Assembly: GCA_022843165.1 (NCBI GenBank)
Contig: JALHOD010000011.1
Location: 1-64,000, forward strand
Direction of reading: 5' to 3'
Length of the DNA: 64,000 bases
Origin: Pseudorhodoplanes sp.
GTDB taxonomy: Bacteria; Pseudomonadota; Alphaproteobacteria; Rhizobiales; Xanthobacteraceae
Part shown: positions 63,058 through 64,000 of the stretch, one piece after another
Numbering within the stretch: the stretch's first letter is position 1
Layout of the letters: each line of letters opens with the position of its first letter
Notes under the pieces: model-generated
Told to the model about the DNA's origin: nothing
The model's database searches: none
What the model saw: the letters and a program-made list of their open reading frames with translations, nothing else
Program-made: the position numbers and the translations under genes

Positions 63058-63553
63058 GCGCCATCGCCCGTATTGTTTGAGGCGCCGGGATCGCCCTTAG
63101 TTTCTGCTGGCGCGCGTCGGGTGTTCCCGATTTCGCGCCACGCAGCGCGCGTCGGGTGTTCCCGATTTCGCGCCACGTAAAAAGTGAGGGGGATGGCGCG
63201 CCGGGCGGCGCAACCTTCCTTTCAAGTCTGCGATCCTTGCGGACCGCCACGCCTTCCGGCGCGCCATCGCGGCGAACTCCTTGCGGCGCCGGGCCGCGCT
63301 TTTGACGGAGGCCGACCGGGGCCTCCCGCCATCAGCCAGCTCCTGGCAGAGGCCCGTATTGGCCTCGGGCGGAGCCCCGACGCCGCCCGGGTGCGTGGCT
63401 GCGAACCACGCCCGCGGGCGCCGCACCGGCCGAGGGCGGGAATTGCCCGCCGCCGTCCAGGACGGCGATGCGGCGAATCTCCACCGCATCCCGTCCTTCG
63501 TCCCGCTCTCACGACGCCTCATGACAGCGCCCCTCGGCGGACGAGGCGATAGG
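63058..63553 (-). repeat. Dispersed structured element copy 2 (candidate ncRNA/leader)
   Basis: Homologous to 20908-21350 in opposite orientation; compensatory stem changes. Confidence 0.8.
63110..63178. repeat. Tandem duplication, 2 x 35 bp
   Basis: GCGCGCGTCGGGTGTTCCCGATTTCGCGCCACGCA repeated with period 35; contains TCGGG-TGTT-CCCGA hairpin. Confidence 0.85.
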
Positions 63554-63583
63554 ACTATAATCTAAGTATAGGAATATTGTCAA
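63554..63583 (-). promoter_or_regulatory. Sigma70-type promoter for repeat-element copy 2
   Basis: Minus strand TTGACA - 18 bp - TATAGT (17 bp if TTATAG). Confidence 0.65.
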
Positions 63584-63700
63584 GACGGTCGTTGGTTGGA
63601 AACGCAACCATTGCGCGCAATTTTGTCGCATGTCATGTCCGCGAGTGGCCGGATACCATTCAGCTGCGGTCGAACATTTTAGGGTCCCGTGGAGGGAAAG

Positions 63701-64000
63701 ATGGTCGCGCAAATCAAACACCAAATTCTTTTGGCGGCGGTGACGATGGCTCACCTCTTTGTTGCGCCGGCGGCTTTCGCAGGAACTGTCGTCCTTATTT
63801 CCGATACATGGGACAATATCTGCAGGGTCGAGGTCACAACCGGGATTAATGCGCCCAATACATCCGTTCAGCCGTTCTCCGGAGTCCGACCTGGGCGCGT
63901 AACCAGTGGGACAGACCGGCTCTGTTATCGCCGGTCCAACGATCCGCGGAATTGCAGTTCCGGTCTGACTGAGTGGCGCTGTAGCGCGAAGCTGACGTCA
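63701..64000 (+). CDS. Secreted hypothetical protein, truncated by window end
   Basis: ATGGTCGCGCAAATC... after GGAGGG; open to base 64000: MVAQIKHQILLAAVTMAHLFVAPAAFAGTVVLISDTWDNICRVEV.... Confidence 0.6.
   Translation, partial: MVAQIKHQILLAAVTMAHLFVAPAAFAGTVVLISDTWDNICRVEVTTGINAPNTSVQPFSGVRPGRVTSGTDRLCYRRSNDPRNCSSGLTEWRCSAKLTS

Noticed and set aside
63110-63178. Possible CRISPR array
   Set aside because: Only two directly abutting 35-bp units with no spacers; no cas genes in the window.
63097-63522. 141-aa ORF and the matching ORF at 20816-21310 as protein-coding genes
   Set aside because: They cover the structured repeat; substitutions between copies favour stem preservation over protein preservation, so not called as CDS.

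Overview
64 kb of a high-GC alphaproteobacterial chromosome (gene content and order resemble Rhizobiales/Bradyrhizobiaceae-like genomes). Most of the window is dense housekeeping sequence: metZ with a SAM-II riboswitch, guaB, guaA, rsmB, panB, der, purF, radA, alr, dnaB, rplI/rpsR/rpsF, fabD-fabG-acpP-fabF-mltG-yicC-gmk, the rsmA-pdxA-surA-lptD-lptG-lptF block, pepA, holC and an ABC-F ATPase. Less ordinary content: two metacaspase-like (C14) genes beside guaB; two tandem Aat-like paralogs with a shared change at a presumed catalytic position; a low-GC isolated gene encoding a Nudix-type C-terminus; a VOC/IclR/MhpA-like aromatic catabolism module with two operator-like palindromes. The most interesting item is a ~430-500 bp element present twice in inverted orientation (20.9 kb + strand, 63.5 kb - strand). 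Each copy has a consensus-like sigma70 promoter immediately upstream, and the two copies differ by compensatory substitutions in at least two stems, which suggests a structured RNA (or leader) family rather than a protein. All calls come from reading the sequence and the supplied ORFs; no searches were run.
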